Below are positions 8,383-16,701 of a DNA stretch of 48,506 nucleotides, in pieces. The position numbers were made by a program, and so were the translations under genes. The DNA lies in contig RZZS01000011.1 of assembly GCA_009929775.1 (NCBI GenBank), positions 1 through 48,506 on the forward strand, in the 5' to 3' direction. Every line of letters starts with the position of its first letter. The first letter of the stretch is position 1. The notes beneath the pieces are model-generated. The model did no database searches. It had not been told where the DNA came from and saw only the letters and a list, made by a program, of their open reading frames with translations. The DNA comes from Alphaproteobacteria bacterium (lineage in GTDB: Bacteria > Pseudomonadota > Alphaproteobacteria > Micavibrionales > Micavibrionaceae).

Positions 8383-10680
8383 TCAACGACCTTCATTTCT
8401 CATTGTTGCGATGATTTGACCGGCGGCAATACCACCGTCGTTTGGCGGCAGGCTCCAATGCCAAAGCGGCTCAAACCCCGCGCAAACCAAACTGTGAACG
8501 GTACGTTCGAGTAACAGCTTATTCTGAAAGCAGCCGCCTGTTAAACATATTTTGCGAAAGCCGGATTGTTTTGCCACCTCCACGACGGCTTTGGCGAGCG
8601 TATTGTGAAATTTCCTTGCCGCACGCGCGCCATCGTCCCCCTGCATGGCGCACAGCATCGGCCGCCAGTCGAGCACGCCGCCTTCCAACGCCCAGGGATA
8701 AACCTCGTCAGTATCCGGCGCGGCCGCAAATTCAAGCGCCATCGCCGCCTCTCCTTCGAACGTGTTCACGCGGCAAAGACCGAGAAGCGCCGCCACGCCG
8801 TCAAACAGGCGTCCCGCGCTCGTGGTTGCGGGGGAGTTCAAATTCCTTGCGATCATCTGGCGGACCATGGATGATTCCCGCGTGCCCGCAAAAGGAACCG
8901 CATCTCCCTCAATTCCCGCCTCGTGCAGAAGGGAAAGCGCCACTCTCCATGGCTCACGCGCCGCCGCGTCCCCGCCGGGCAAACGGAACGGGTATAGATG
9001 GCCGAACCGCTCGAACCCGCTCTCCCCGATCGCAAGAAACTCGCCGCCCCATACAGTTCCGTCCAAGCCGTACCCGGTCCCGTCGAAACAAACCGCAAGA
9101 CACTCACTGCTCTCGCCGTTATCAGCCATACAGGCAAGCGCATGCGCGTAATGATGCTGGACGGGGACCAGCCCCCCCCTTTCGACGCGTCCGGCAGTTC
9201 TGGTCGAGTAATAGTCCGGATGCAAATCGTGGGCGACGGTCTCCGGTTCGACCCTGTACAAATCGCACAGCGTCCTGATGGCCGCCTCATGCCCCGCGAC
9301 AGCCTGCGGCGTGTCGAGATCACCGATATGCGGGCTGAGCACGATTCGCCCCTCCACGGCCAGCGCCACCGTATTTTTCAGGTGCGCGCCTGTGGCCAGC
9401 GCAGCCTTCGGCGATTCGGAAATTCGGCGATTCTGGATCACGGGCAAAGGCGCATAGCCCCGTGCCCGCCGCATCACGGCCGGCCTCCCCGCCATGATTC
9501 GAACGATGGAGTCGTCGCAGCGATGCGCAATCGGACGGTTATGGACGAGGAACAGGTCAGCGATCCCGCACAGCCGCTCCAGCGCCTCGCGTTCATCGGT
9601 GCAAATCGGCTCGCTCGCGCGGTTCCCGCTCGTCGCCACCAGCGGAAACCGTAGTTCTGCCATCATCAAATGGTGCAGCGGCGCGCAGGGCAGCATGACG
9701 CCCAGATACGGATTGCCGGGCGCGACAGACGCCGCCAGCGTCACAGCCTCCATTCCCTCCCCCGCTCGCAGGGGAGGGACAGGGTGGGGGCCGCGGCGCC
9801 GGAGAAGCACAATCGGCGCTTGCGGTGAAGTCAGCAATTCCCCTTCCATCCCGGACACTTCGCAATACGTCTTCACCTGATCGATCGAGTCCATCATCAC
9901 GGCAAACGGCTTCGACGGGCGGTGCTTGCGTTCGCGCAACATCCCACACGCCGCCTCATTTCGCGCGTTGCACATCAGGTGAAACCCGCCGATCCCCTTC
10001 ACGGCCAGAATCCGCCCCGCCGTCAGAGCCTCACACGCTGCCTGTAAAGCCTCTTCCCGCGCCGCGACCTCCCGCCCGTCCGCCTCCCACAGCGCGATCT
10101 GCGGACCGCACTCCGGACAGGCAACCGGCTGGGCGTGAAAGCGCCGGTCGAGCGGATTTTCATATTCCTCGGCGCATTGCGCGCAGAGCGGAAAATCCGC
10201 CATCGTAGTTTGCGGGCGATCGTAGGGCAGACCGGTCATGATCGTGAAACGCGGCCCGCAATGCGTGCAGGTGATAAACGGGTAGCGGTAACGCCGGTCG
10301 GAGGAGTCGTTCATTTCCCGAAGACAATCCGCGCAAACCGCCAGATCGGCCAGCACCGGAACGGACACCTTCGCATCGGAAGCGGAGGAGACGATTTCAA
10401 AAAACGTTTCCCCGGATGGACTTATATCGCTTTCTTTAAACTCCGTGATAAAAGCGTTCGGCGGCAGATCTTCCCGCAGGCGGCGCGAAAAGACCACCAG
10501 GACATGCCCGGGGCCTTCCACCTCTATTTCAACACCTTGCGAACCGTTCCTCACCCAACCCGCAAGATCCATTTCCCGCGCGAGCTTGCAGACGAACGGT
10601 CGGAAGCCCACGCCCTGCACCGCTCCGGCGATCCGGATGCGTTTACGCAGCAATGCGCCGGGGCCGGTCTGGTCTTTCAT
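8383..10680 (-). CDS. hypF: HypF, carbamoyltransferase for hydrogenase CN ligands
   Basis: HypF turns carbamoyl phosphate and ATP into carbamoyl-AMP and passes the carbamoyl group to HypE. The 765-aa reading starts at the ATG at 10680; longer readings have no family support. Domains in order: acylphosphatase (IAGAVQGVGFRPF, about 18-30), two zinc-finger pairs (CADCLREM, CTHCGPRF, CAQCAEEY, CPECGP), a YrdC domain, and a Kae1-like domain with VPVQHHYAHALACM and LTGGCFQNKLLLER. Odd feature: inside the YrdC domain the coding sequence carries a GC-rich palindrome read as HPVPPLRAGEGME, which normal HypF lacks. The start overlaps the preceding P-loop gene by 38 bp. Confidence 0.95.
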   Translation of the reverse strand: MKDQTGPGALLRKRIRIAGAVQGVGFRPFVCKLAREMDLAGWVRNGSQGVEIEVEGPGHVLVVFSRRLREDLPPNAFITEFKESDISPSGETFFEIVSSASDAKVSVPVLADLAVCADCLREMNDSSDRRYRYPFITCTHCGPRFTIMTGLPYDRPQTTMADFPLCAQCAEEYENPLDRRFHAQPVACPECGPQIALWEADGREVAAREEALQAACEALTAGRILAVKGIGGFHLMCNARNEAACGMLRERKHRPSKPFAVMMDSIDQVKTYCEVSGMEGELLTSPQAPIVLLRRRGPHPVPPLRAGEGMEAVTLAASVAPGNPYLGVMLPCAPLHHLMMAELRFPLVATSGNRASEPICTDEREALERLCGIADLFLVHNRPIAHRCDDSIVRIMAGRPAVMRRARGYAPLPVIQNRRISESPKAALATGAHLKNTVALAVEGRIVLSPHIGDLDTPQAVAGHEAAIRTLCDLYRVEPETVAHDLHPDYYSTRTAGRVERGGLVPVQHHYAHALACMADNGESSECLAVCFDGTGYGLDGTVWGGEFLAIGESGFERFGHLYPFRLPGGDAAAREPWRVALSLLHEAGIEGDAVPFAGTRESSMVRQMIARNLNSPATTSAGRLFDGVAALLGLCRVNTFEGEAAMALEFAAAPDTDEVYPWALEGGVLDWRPMLCAMQGDDGARAARKFHNTLAKAVVEVAKQSGFRKICLTGGCFQNKLLLERTVHSLVCAGFEPLWHWSLPPNDGGIAAGQIIATMRNEGR
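9750..9792. repeat. in-frame palindromic (REP-like) element inside hypF
   Basis: TCCCTCCCC (9754-9762) pairs with GGGGAGGGA (9771-9779) around an 8-nt loop and is followed by CAGGGTGGGGG. This resembles the GC-rich interspersed palindromes found between genes in many proteobacteria. Read on the minus strand it encodes HPVPPLRAGEGME within the YrdC domain of HypF, without breaking the frame. Confidence 0.65.
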
Positions 10681-11308
10681 TGTCGATAACAATATCCGCT
10701 TTGGCCTCCGGGTTGGCAAGTCGCTCATAAATTTCCCATGCCGGATTATAACGCCGTTCGTACTTCGCGAGAATGTTTTGCGCGCTACCCAGAAGCTCCT
10801 GGTCGCGCTTAAGGGCTCGGATAATTGCGGTTTCAAATGAAATTCTCAAAAGAATACGCTCGTCCCACCAGCTATCCAGTTCCGGTCGGAACAGAGAGAC
10901 GCCTTCGAAGAGCAAAATCGTCCGCCGCGGAACCTCCACCGCCTCCTCCGCTGGCCGGTCGACGCGGTAGTCAAATGATGCCTGAAGACAGCGGACAGGA
11001 AAAGTATCCCCATTCAGCGGCTCGAGCAGCCGCGCACGTATCGCGTCATAATCAAAGGTATCCTCGTAGTATCCTTTCGCCGAATACTCACCCTGTCGGT
11101 AACGTTCCGAACGGGGCCGGTGAAAACCATCGACCGAAGGCCGCAGGATTCGGTAATCCGAACGAGTGCGGATTACCTCCCCAAGCCGGTCTGCGAACGT
11201 CGTCTTCCCGGCGCAGCTCATACCATCGATCCCGACGCGAAGCGGCTTGTCTTTTCGACTCGCCTTTGCAACCAGTTCACCGGCTATTTCTTCAATGAGT
11301 TTGGTCAT
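10643..11308 (-). CDS. uridine-kinase-like P-loop NTPase in the hydrogenase cluster
   Basis: A 221-aa protein of the uridine kinase/phosphoribulokinase-like P-loop fold. Walker A is GIDGMSCAGKTT (residues 26-37); SVDGFHRPRSERYRQGE is the typical substrate region, ILLFEGVSLFRPELD fits the Walker B region, and RDQELLGS the lid. Family members phosphorylate uridine or related small substrates, but the true substrate here is unknown. It lies between the hydrogenase endopeptidase (56 bp away) and hypF (38-bp overlap) and so is probably co-transcribed. A GTG two codons upstream (11314) is an alternative start. It is not HypB: it lacks the HypB GTPase NKxD pattern and the His-rich N-terminus. Confidence 0.8.
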   Translation of the reverse strand: MTKLIEEIAGELVAKASRKDKPLRVGIDGMSCAGKTTFADRLGEVIRTRSDYRILRPSVDGFHRPRSERYRQGEYSAKGYYEDTFDYDAIRARLLEPLNGDTFPVRCLQASFDYRVDRPAEEAVEVPRRTILLFEGVSLFRPELDSWWDERILLRISFETAIIRALKRDQELLGSAQNILAKYERRYNPAWEIYERLANPEAKADIVIDNERPDRPRRIAA

Positions 11309-11364
11309 ACACACGTCATGCCACGACCGCCCAACGAAGAAAAAACACGAATTGCAACGGATTG

Positions 11365-11868
11365 TTACGCGCCAGAAAGCTGCTCGATCAATATGGCCAC
11401 AGCATCCCCGACCACCGGACTGAGCGGCGCACCCTGCTGAACCTGCTCGCCCTCGACGCCGAGAAAACGGAAAGCCGGCGGCATCTTCCCGAGCACGCGG
11501 GCAAACTCGACCGCCTCGGCAATTCCCAAAGCATGGCTGGTAGCCCTGGAGAAATTTGCGGGCAGCTTTTCCGCAATCAGGTCGAATTCATGAATCGTGC
11601 CCGATGCCGCGCCGGAAAACACGCAGTCGACAAGAACGACGTTCTCACGTCCCGCCCAGATTTCCATCAGCCCGGCCGGTTCCCCGGAATGCTCGACGGC
11701 TTCGAGCCCGCGCCCTTTGAGCGCATCCACCACCAACGGCCCGAGTGCGTCGTCGCCGCGGAACCGGTTGCCGATGCCGATAATGATTGTTCCTGCCGAC
11801 ACAGGCACTCCACTATTTTCATCCACGTTCGGTTTTGCAGACGCCCCGGAGGCTTTACAAATTTCCAC
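11365..11868 (-). CDS. [NiFe]-hydrogenase maturation endopeptidase (HyaD/HycI family)
   Basis: This protease removes the C-terminal tail of the large subunit after nickel has been inserted. The 167-aa reading starts at a GTG (11868), and the family core begins at TIIIGIGNRFRGDDALGP (about residues 27-44). There the Asp after RG binds nickel, and a later His (SHALGIAEAVEFA region) is a further ligand. The segment VVLVDCVFSGAASG is also typical. The gene follows hydA by 18 bp. Its expected substrate, HydA, ends in a nine-residue tail after DPCISCATH, so enzyme and substrate fit. The exact start is uncertain, because the first 25 residues are not conserved and are Pro/Ser-rich. Confidence 0.9.
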   Translation of the reverse strand: MEICKASGASAKPNVDENSGVPVSAGTIIIGIGNRFRGDDALGPLVVDALKGRGLEAVEHSGEPAGLMEIWAGRENVVLVDCVFSGAASGTIHEFDLIAEKLPANFSRATSHALGIAEAVEFARVLGKMPPAFRFLGVEGEQVQQGAPLSPVVGDAVAILIEQLSGA

Positions 11869-11886
11869 GCACGCGCTTTACGCCCA

Positions 11887-13188
11887 TCACGACCGCTTCA
11901 CCGTCAAATTCAGGAAGTGCGTCGCGCAAGAGATACACGGGTCGTAATTCCGGATCGCTTGCTCGCAGTGCCATTGCAGCTTGTCGTCGGACAAATGCAT
12001 GAATTTCGGCACGAAGTCGCGCAGATCGTCCTCGATCATCGCCTGGTTTTGCGAGGTCGGGATGGTGAGTTGCGCTTCCTTGATCAGGCCTTCGTCGTCG
12101 ATCCGGTAGCGGTGATAGAGACCGCCGCGGGGGGCTTCGGTCATCGCGTGGCCGATGCCCGCCTTGACGTCGAGATCGATGTAAGGCTGCTCGGGAAGTT
12201 CGTATTCCTTCGCAATCCGCAGCGCTTCGCCGGTGCAGTAATAGGTTTCGAGCGCCCGCGCGAGGATGCTCTTGAACGGATTCATCACGTTGCGCGTCAG
12301 ACCGATCTCGTCCGCGAGCGCCTTCGAATCGTCCGGCAACTGGTCAAAATTGTTCACGATCCGGGCAAGCGGGCCCATGTGATAGCATCCGCCGCCGTCC
12401 CGGAAACGGCAATGCAGTGCGTTGGAATGCTCGACGTGGATTTCCTCGAACGTGTCGTTGAACGCGCTCGCCGGTATGTTCAGCCCCTTGTTCGAAACGA
12501 TGTTCCCTTCGCTGAAGGCGTATTCGTCCGGGTGATGCACGCAGACATAGGTATAGTCGCGGTCGAAATCAGGGAAAGGCAGCGTCGCGACCCACTTGCA
12601 GCTCTCCCGCGCCATCTCGCGGGCTTTTTCGAGCACGGGAATAATATCGCGCATCTGCTTTCTGGTCGGGGCCTTGTAGAACCCGCCGACACGGATGTTA
12701 ATCGGGTGCACGGCGCGTCCGCCGATGATCTCCATGATCTCATTGCCGACCTTCTTGAGTTGCAGCCCGTGCTCGACTTCCTTCGGGAAGTCCGCGGCCA
12801 TGTGAATCGAGCTTTCATAGCCAAGAAAATCCGGAGCGTGCAGCAGATAGGCGTGAAGGATGTGGCTCTGGATATGCTCGCCGCAATAAAAGAAGCGGCG
12901 CATTTCCCGGATCCATGGCGTGATTTGTGCCTGAAGCGCGTCTTCCATCGCGTGAACCGAACTCATCTGGTAGGCGACCGGGCAGATGCCGCAGATGCGC
13001 GCCGTAATATCCGGCGCTTCGGTAAATTTGCGGTCTTTCAGGAACGCTTCGAAAAAGCGCGGCGGCTCGTGGATGCCGAAGCGCAACTCTTGCAGTTCGC
13101 CGTCCTTGATCTCGATAAACATGTTGCCTTCGCCCTCGACGCGGGCGAGGTAATCGACTTCGATCGTCGTGTTGCGTTTATCAGCCAT
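11887..13188 (-). CDS. hydA: group 3b [NiFe]-hydrogenase large (catalytic, alpha) subunit
   Basis: The catalytic subunit of a soluble, NAD(P)-linked hydrogenase. The 433-aa reading from the ATG at 13188 has the four nickel-ligand cysteines in the usual two pairs: ARICGICPVAYQ (Cys66, Cys69) and DPCISCATH (Cys418, Cys421). Cleavage after His424 would release FLNLTVKRS. The short length and lack of a signal peptide fit group 3b (sulfhydrogenase-type) enzymes. The start overlaps the end of hydD by 8 bp. The plus strand opposite carries a long open frame (11362-13251) that is only a shadow of this gene. The enzyme should couple H2 and NAD(P)(H), and members also reduce sulfur. Confidence 0.95.
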   Translation of the reverse strand: MADKRNTTIEVDYLARVEGEGNMFIEIKDGELQELRFGIHEPPRFFEAFLKDRKFTEAPDITARICGICPVAYQMSSVHAMEDALQAQITPWIREMRRFFYCGEHIQSHILHAYLLHAPDFLGYESSIHMAADFPKEVEHGLQLKKVGNEIMEIIGGRAVHPINIRVGGFYKAPTRKQMRDIIPVLEKAREMARESCKWVATLPFPDFDRDYTYVCVHHPDEYAFSEGNIVSNKGLNIPASAFNDTFEEIHVEHSNALHCRFRDGGGCYHMGPLARIVNNFDQLPDDSKALADEIGLTRNVMNPFKSILARALETYYCTGEALRIAKEYELPEQPYIDLDVKAGIGHAMTEAPRGGLYHRYRIDDEGLIKEAQLTIPTSQNQAMIEDDLRDFVPKFMHLSDDKLQWHCEQAIRNYDPCISCATHFLNLTVKRS

Positions 13189-13972
13189 CTCTTTGTACTT
13201 CCTTTTCGAAATGGATGCTCGCATCCCGGAAAGCGGGCGCGTCGCTGTTGAAAGTGCGGAACAGGCGCACAAGGTCACCTTCCGAAATCATACCCTTGTC
13301 GAGCAGCCACTGCCCCAGAGAAGCCGCGTTGGGCGTTTCCATCGGCCCGAAGCAGCCGTAACAGCCACGCTCGTGCGCCGGACAGATCGCCCCGCACCCG
13401 GCTTGCGTGACCGGCCCGAGACAGGGGATGCCGCGCACCATCACGCAAGGCGTAAACCGGCGCTTGCATTCGATACAAACGCTGTGCGTCGGGATGTTCG
13501 GGCGCCGGTTGTAGAGCAGTGCGTTGACGACTTCGAGCAACTGTCCCTTGTCGATCGGGCAGCCGCGCAGTTCGAAATCCACCTGCACGTGATCCGAGAT
13601 CGGCGTCGCCTTGTCGAGCGTGCTGATATATTCGGGCGTCGCATAAACCGTATTGATATAATCGCTGACATCCGCGTAGTTCTTCAGCGCCTGAATCCCG
13701 CCGCCCGTCGCGCAGGCGCCGATGGAAACCAGAAACTTCGAATCCTTGCGGACCTGCTGAATCAGTTCGGCCTCGTGCGGGGTGGTGATCGATCCTTCGA
13801 CGAGTGACACATCGTAGGGCCCCGGCTTCGTCTCGCGCGAAGCCTCGACGAAGTAGGCGACGTCCACAGCGCCGACCACCGAGAGAAGTTCGTCCTCGCA
13901 GTCCAGCAACGTCAACTGGCAACCGTCACAGGAGGAAAACTTCCATATCGCGAGTTTGGGTTTATCGGCCAT
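13181..13972 (-). CDS. hydD: group 3b [NiFe]-hydrogenase small (delta) subunit
   Basis: The electron-transfer subunit that binds the FeS clusters next to the catalytic site. The 263-aa reading starts at the ATG at 13972, which overlaps the stop of hydG by one base (TGATG). Proximal-cluster ligands are visible in order: FSSCDGCQLTLLD (Cys15, Cys18), SIGACATGGG (Cys87) and RGCPIDKGQ (Cys138). The cysteine-rich C-terminal half (CIECKRR, PCVMVRGIPCLG, AGCGAICPAHERGCYGCFGP) supplies the other clusters. There is no Tat signal, so the enzyme is cytoplasmic. Confidence 0.95.
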   Translation of the reverse strand: MADKPKLAIWKFSSCDGCQLTLLDCEDELLSVVGAVDVAYFVEASRETKPGPYDVSLVEGSITTPHEAELIQQVRKDSKFLVSIGACATGGGIQALKNYADVSDYINTVYATPEYISTLDKATPISDHVQVDFELRGCPIDKGQLLEVVNALLYNRRPNIPTHSVCIECKRRFTPCVMVRGIPCLGPVTQAGCGAICPAHERGCYGCFGPMETPNAASLGQWLLDKGMISEGDLVRLFRTFNSDAPAFRDASIHFEKEVQRDG

Positions 13973-14847
13973 CAGACTTCCCTCACCTTGTAGAGTTGCT
14001 CCACCTGCTCGAACGAAAACACGGGCCCGTCCTTGCACATGAAATACTGCCCGTACTGGCAGCGACCGCACTGGCCGACCGCGCATTTCATGTTGCGCTC
14101 CATCGAAACATAGATGTTTTTCGGGCTCATGCCGCGGTCCATCAGCGCATGCGCGGAAAAGCGCATCATGACTTCCGGCCCGCAGATCATCGCGATGGTC
14201 CGCGTTGGGGAAAAGCTGGTGTCGTTGATGAGTTCAGTCACAACACCAACGTTGCCATCCCACTTCTTGTCGGCGGAATCAACCGTGATGCCGACATTCA
14301 TTTCCATGCGCTTGTTCCAGAGGTCGAGTTGTTCCTGAAACAGGATGTTTTCCGGGCGGCGCGATCCGTACAGAAGCATCACCCGGCTGTAAAGCTCTCG
14401 CCGCGCGAGAATCGAGTAGATCGTCGGGCGCAGCGGCGCAAGACCGAGCCCACCAGCGATCAGCATCACATCTTTTCCTGCCCCCTTCTCAACCGGCCAG
14501 GTATTACCGAACGGTCCGCGCAAACCGACCATATCGCCGGCTTTCAGCTTTGTGAGCGCACGGGAGACCGTTCCAACACCCATAATCGTGAAGACAAGCT
14601 GTTGCGGGTGGCTCGGGTCGCCGGAAATCGAGATGGGAATCTCTCCCTGCCCGAAGACGTAAATCATATGAAACTGGCCCGGCTGAAAAAAGCAGAGCTT
14701 TTTGGCCTCGTCATTCTCCGGCTCGACGGTCAGGGTCGTGCAGCCAGCGATTTCCTCCTTGACCTTGATCACCCGGAAGGGCTGTGGCCCCATCGGGTCG
14801 GGGGCCTGCGCCGCCTCATGGGACGGGATCGCGTGTTCGGCAATCAT
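13972..14847 (-). CDS. hydG: hydrogenase FAD/NAD(P)-binding (gamma) subunit
   Basis: This diaphorase-type subunit passes electrons between the hydrogenase FeS chain and NAD(P). Its 291 aa follow the ferredoxin-NADP reductase/PyrK-like plan: an FAD barrel with GEIPISISGDPS and GLRGPFGNTWP, a nucleotide-binding half starting ILIAGGLGLAPLRP-like (MLIAGGLGLAPLRPTI here), and a C-terminal [2Fe-2S] set CAVGQCGRCQYGQYFMC. Its start overlaps the upstream cyclic-nucleotide-binding gene by four bases. The order beta-gamma-delta-alpha is the same as in the archaeal sulfhydrogenase operon (hydBGDA), apart from the inserted regulator-like gene. Confidence 0.93.
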   Translation of the reverse strand: MIAEHAIPSHEAAQAPDPMGPQPFRVIKVKEEIAGCTTLTVEPENDEAKKLCFFQPGQFHMIYVFGQGEIPISISGDPSHPQQLVFTIMGVGTVSRALTKLKAGDMVGLRGPFGNTWPVEKGAGKDVMLIAGGLGLAPLRPTIYSILARRELYSRVMLLYGSRRPENILFQEQLDLWNKRMEMNVGITVDSADKKWDGNVGVVTELINDTSFSPTRTIAMICGPEVMMRFSAHALMDRGMSPKNIYVSMERNMKCAVGQCGRCQYGQYFMCKDGPVFSFEQVEQLYKVREV

Positions 14848-15326
14848 GCGCCTTTCCTTTCCAGTTTTTCGTAAACGTCGACCATCTGCTGACGCGAAGC
14901 GTGCAGACGCTTGAGAATAACCCGCGCGACCCGATTCATCAGGTGATAGCCGAGTTCGTGATCGTTTTCCGCCTTGCCGCGGAGACAGGCACCATCAAGC
15001 TGGATCGCCCGCATGTCTGTCAACGCGCGCACGTCAAAGGACGACCTGTACGGTTCGAACAGCCATGAATAGCCCACGATGCCGCCCTTCTTGACGGTCA
15101 TCATGATCTTCGCGCCCTGACCCGGCACATAGGTTTCGATGGTGGCTTCGCCTTCGCGGATGACATAGAATTTTTCTGCCTTGTCGCCTTCCTTGATCAG
15201 AAATTCGCCGGCCTTGAACTGCACCAGCTCGCCGCATCCGGAAATCAGTTCGACATGCTCTTCCTTCATGCCGGTGAAAAAATCGATGCTGGCGAGGTAA
15301 TCCCTGACTCCCTTGATCTCAACCAT
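14844..15326 (-). CDS. cyclic-nucleotide-binding domain protein without DNA-binding domain
   Basis: A 160-aa protein that is a single CRP-type cNMP-binding barrel (about residues 12-125), followed by a long C-terminal helix ([20 protein letters not shown]) and no helix-turn-helix. Barrel landmarks: [20 protein letters not shown] and [13 protein letters not shown]. The phosphate-binding cassette (FGE...RA-type) is altered to [18 protein letters not shown], so ligand binding is not certain. It overlaps hydB by 8 bp and hydG by 4 bp and so is made together with the hydrogenase. It may sense a nucleotide or act as an assembly or redox partner of the enzyme; it cannot act as a CRP-type regulator by itself. 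Confidence 0.85.
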   Translation of the reverse strand: MVEIKGVRDYLASIDFFTGMKEEHVELISGCGELVQFKAGEFLIKEGDKAEKFYVIREGEATIETYVPGQGAKIMMTVKKGGIVGYSWLFEPYRSSFDVRALTDMRAIQLDGACLRGKAENDHELGYHLMNRVARVILKRLHASRQQMVDVYEKLERKGA

Positions 15327-16455
15327 TCTTCTTGCCTCCTTCGCTCTCGCGGAGCGCCTTCACTTCAGCCGTGATGTCGATGCCAACAGGACACCACGCG
15401 ATGCACCGCCCGCACCCGACGCAACCCGACGAACCGAACTGGTCGTACCAGGCGGCGAGCTTGTGGGTCATCCACTGGCGGTAGCGGGAGCGGATCGTCT
15501 GACGAATCGTGCCTCCGTGGATATAGGAAAAATCCAGCGTGAAGCAGGAATCCCAGTACCGCCAGCGATCAGCAATCTCACCGTCCAGCGACATTTCATC
15601 CTCGGTCTTCGAACAGAAGCAGGTCGGGCACACAAGCGTGCAGTTCGCGCAGGACATGCAGCGCTCCGCCACATCTTCCCAGTGCTTGTTTTCGTAGTTC
15701 CGGTAAAGCATTTCCTTGATGCCATTGGTATCAATGGCGCGAATCTGTCCGTCGACGGCCTGCCGGGATACTTTGGCCGCGGATTCAAAATCGATATCGG
15801 CGGCGCTTCGGCATCCGGACTCCCTCAAAACATCGTGACCACGCTCCGAACCGGATTCCGCCAGAAAATAATGGTAACCCTCGCCCATGATCTCCGTCAG
15901 AGCGATATCGAAGCCGGATTCTGCCCTCGGTCCGGTCCCCATGGATGTGCAAAAACACGTCTTCGAAGCCTGGCCGCAATTGAGAGCGATCACGAACGCC
16001 GCCTCCCGCTTCCTGCCGTAGCGGGGGTCCGCCGTGTCCGGTGCCATGAAAATTTTATCCTGGATCTCTATGGCGCGAAGGTCGCAGGGATGCACGCCGA
16101 TAAAGGCGTATTGCGGAATAGTCTTTTCGCCCTCCTCGATCTCGAAACCGTCCTCGGTCCTGCGAGCGCTCCAAAGCTTCGTCTCCGACGGGTAGAGAAA
16201 TTTTTTCCATGAATGCGGACCGCTGTTGAAGCCAAAAAGCGCCTTGTCGTCGCGCTTCCTGATGCGATACGTCCCGGCGTCCTGCTCATCGGTCCAGCCT
16301 TCCGGAAGATCGTCCACCGCCTCGATTTCGTCGAAAACAATCGCGCCATCCTGCACGGTCGGACCGACCAGCGAGTAACCACGCTTTTTCAAAGCGGAAA
16401 AAAGAGAACCGAAATCCGGGCGGTCAATACAATAGGCCCCGTGATGATCTGCCAT
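15319..16455 (-). CDS. hydB: hydrogenase 4Fe-4S (beta) subunit
   Basis: An electron-transfer subunit of the group 3b enzyme, probably linking the flavin subunit to the hydrogenase module. It has 378 aa. The N-terminal 260 residues match the family of sulfhydrogenase beta subunits ([30 protein letters not shown]). Two ferredoxin-like cluster motifs follow: [16 protein letters not shown] (about 267-282) and [16 protein letters not shown] (about 345-360). It is the first gene of the hydrogenase operon. A promoter and a 16-bp palindrome lie directly upstream; the ATG at 16455 has AAGGA about 12 bp before it. Confidence 0.93.
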   Translation of the reverse strand: MADHHGAYCIDRPDFGSLFSALKKRGYSLVGPTVQDGAIVFDEIEAVDDLPEGWTDEQDAGTYRIRKRDDKALFGFNSGPHSWKKFLYPSETKLWSARRTEDGFEIEEGEKTIPQYAFIGVHPCDLRAIEIQDKIFMAPDTADPRYGRKREAAFVIALNCGQASKTCFCTSMGTGPRAESGFDIALTEIMGEGYHYFLAESGSERGHDVLRESGCRSAADIDFESAAKVSRQAVDGQIRAIDTNGIKEMLYRNYENKHWEDVAERCMSCANCTLVCPTCFCSKTEDEMSLDGEIADRWRYWDSCFTLDFSYIHGGTIRQTIRSRYRQWMTHKLAAWYDQFGSSGCVGCGRCIAWCPVGIDITAEVKALRESEGGKKNG

Positions 16456-16478
16456 GACTGCTATGGTCCTTTGCGTAT

Positions 16479-16494
16479 GTAATTTGCAAATTAC
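16479..16494. promoter_or_regulatory. perfect 16-bp palindrome, likely operator of the hydrogenase operon
   Basis: GTAATTTGCAAATTAC is its own reverse complement. It lies 24 bp upstream of the hydB ATG and directly downstream of the predicted -10 box, where a bound protein would block transcription start. It does not match CRP, FNR or CtrA consensus sites. Confidence 0.6.
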
Positions 16495-16502
16495 GGACTG
16501 GT

Positions 16503-16532
16503 ATCATACCTGCTTTTAACGAGCTCGGGCAA
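16503..16532 (-). promoter_or_regulatory. predicted sigma-70-type promoter of the hydrogenase operon
   Basis: Minus strand: TTGCCC (16527-16532), 18-bp spacer, TATGAT (16503-16508). The predicted start, near 16496, falls at the edge of the 16-bp palindrome. Confidence 0.5.
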
Positions 16533-16701
16533 CACTGGAAACGGGTGTGGTAACATGACGCACGCAACTGATATTGAAAATGAAAATCATTACCCGGTGC
16601 ATTCCGCTGCGCCGCGGAAACGCATAAATAATGCGAAGAGGTCCAGCGCCAAGGAGGACGGGCCCCCGAAAGCGGAGATCATTCTCGCCGTTTTTTCGTC
16701 T

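Noticed and set aside
10643..11308. Identification as HypB GTPase
   Set aside because: The Walker A and following motifs are those of uridine-kinase-like proteins; HypB's NKxD and metal-binding N-terminus are missing.
11362..13251. 629-aa open frame on the plus strand
   Set aside because: It lies opposite hydA and the endopeptidase gene, which have clear motifs; the composition (Arg/His-rich) is that of an antisense shadow in GC-rich DNA.
16565..16592. Possible FNR box upstream of the hydrogenase operon (TTGA...ATCA)
   Set aside because: The two half-sites are spaced too far apart for the FNR consensus TTGAT-N4-ATCAA.
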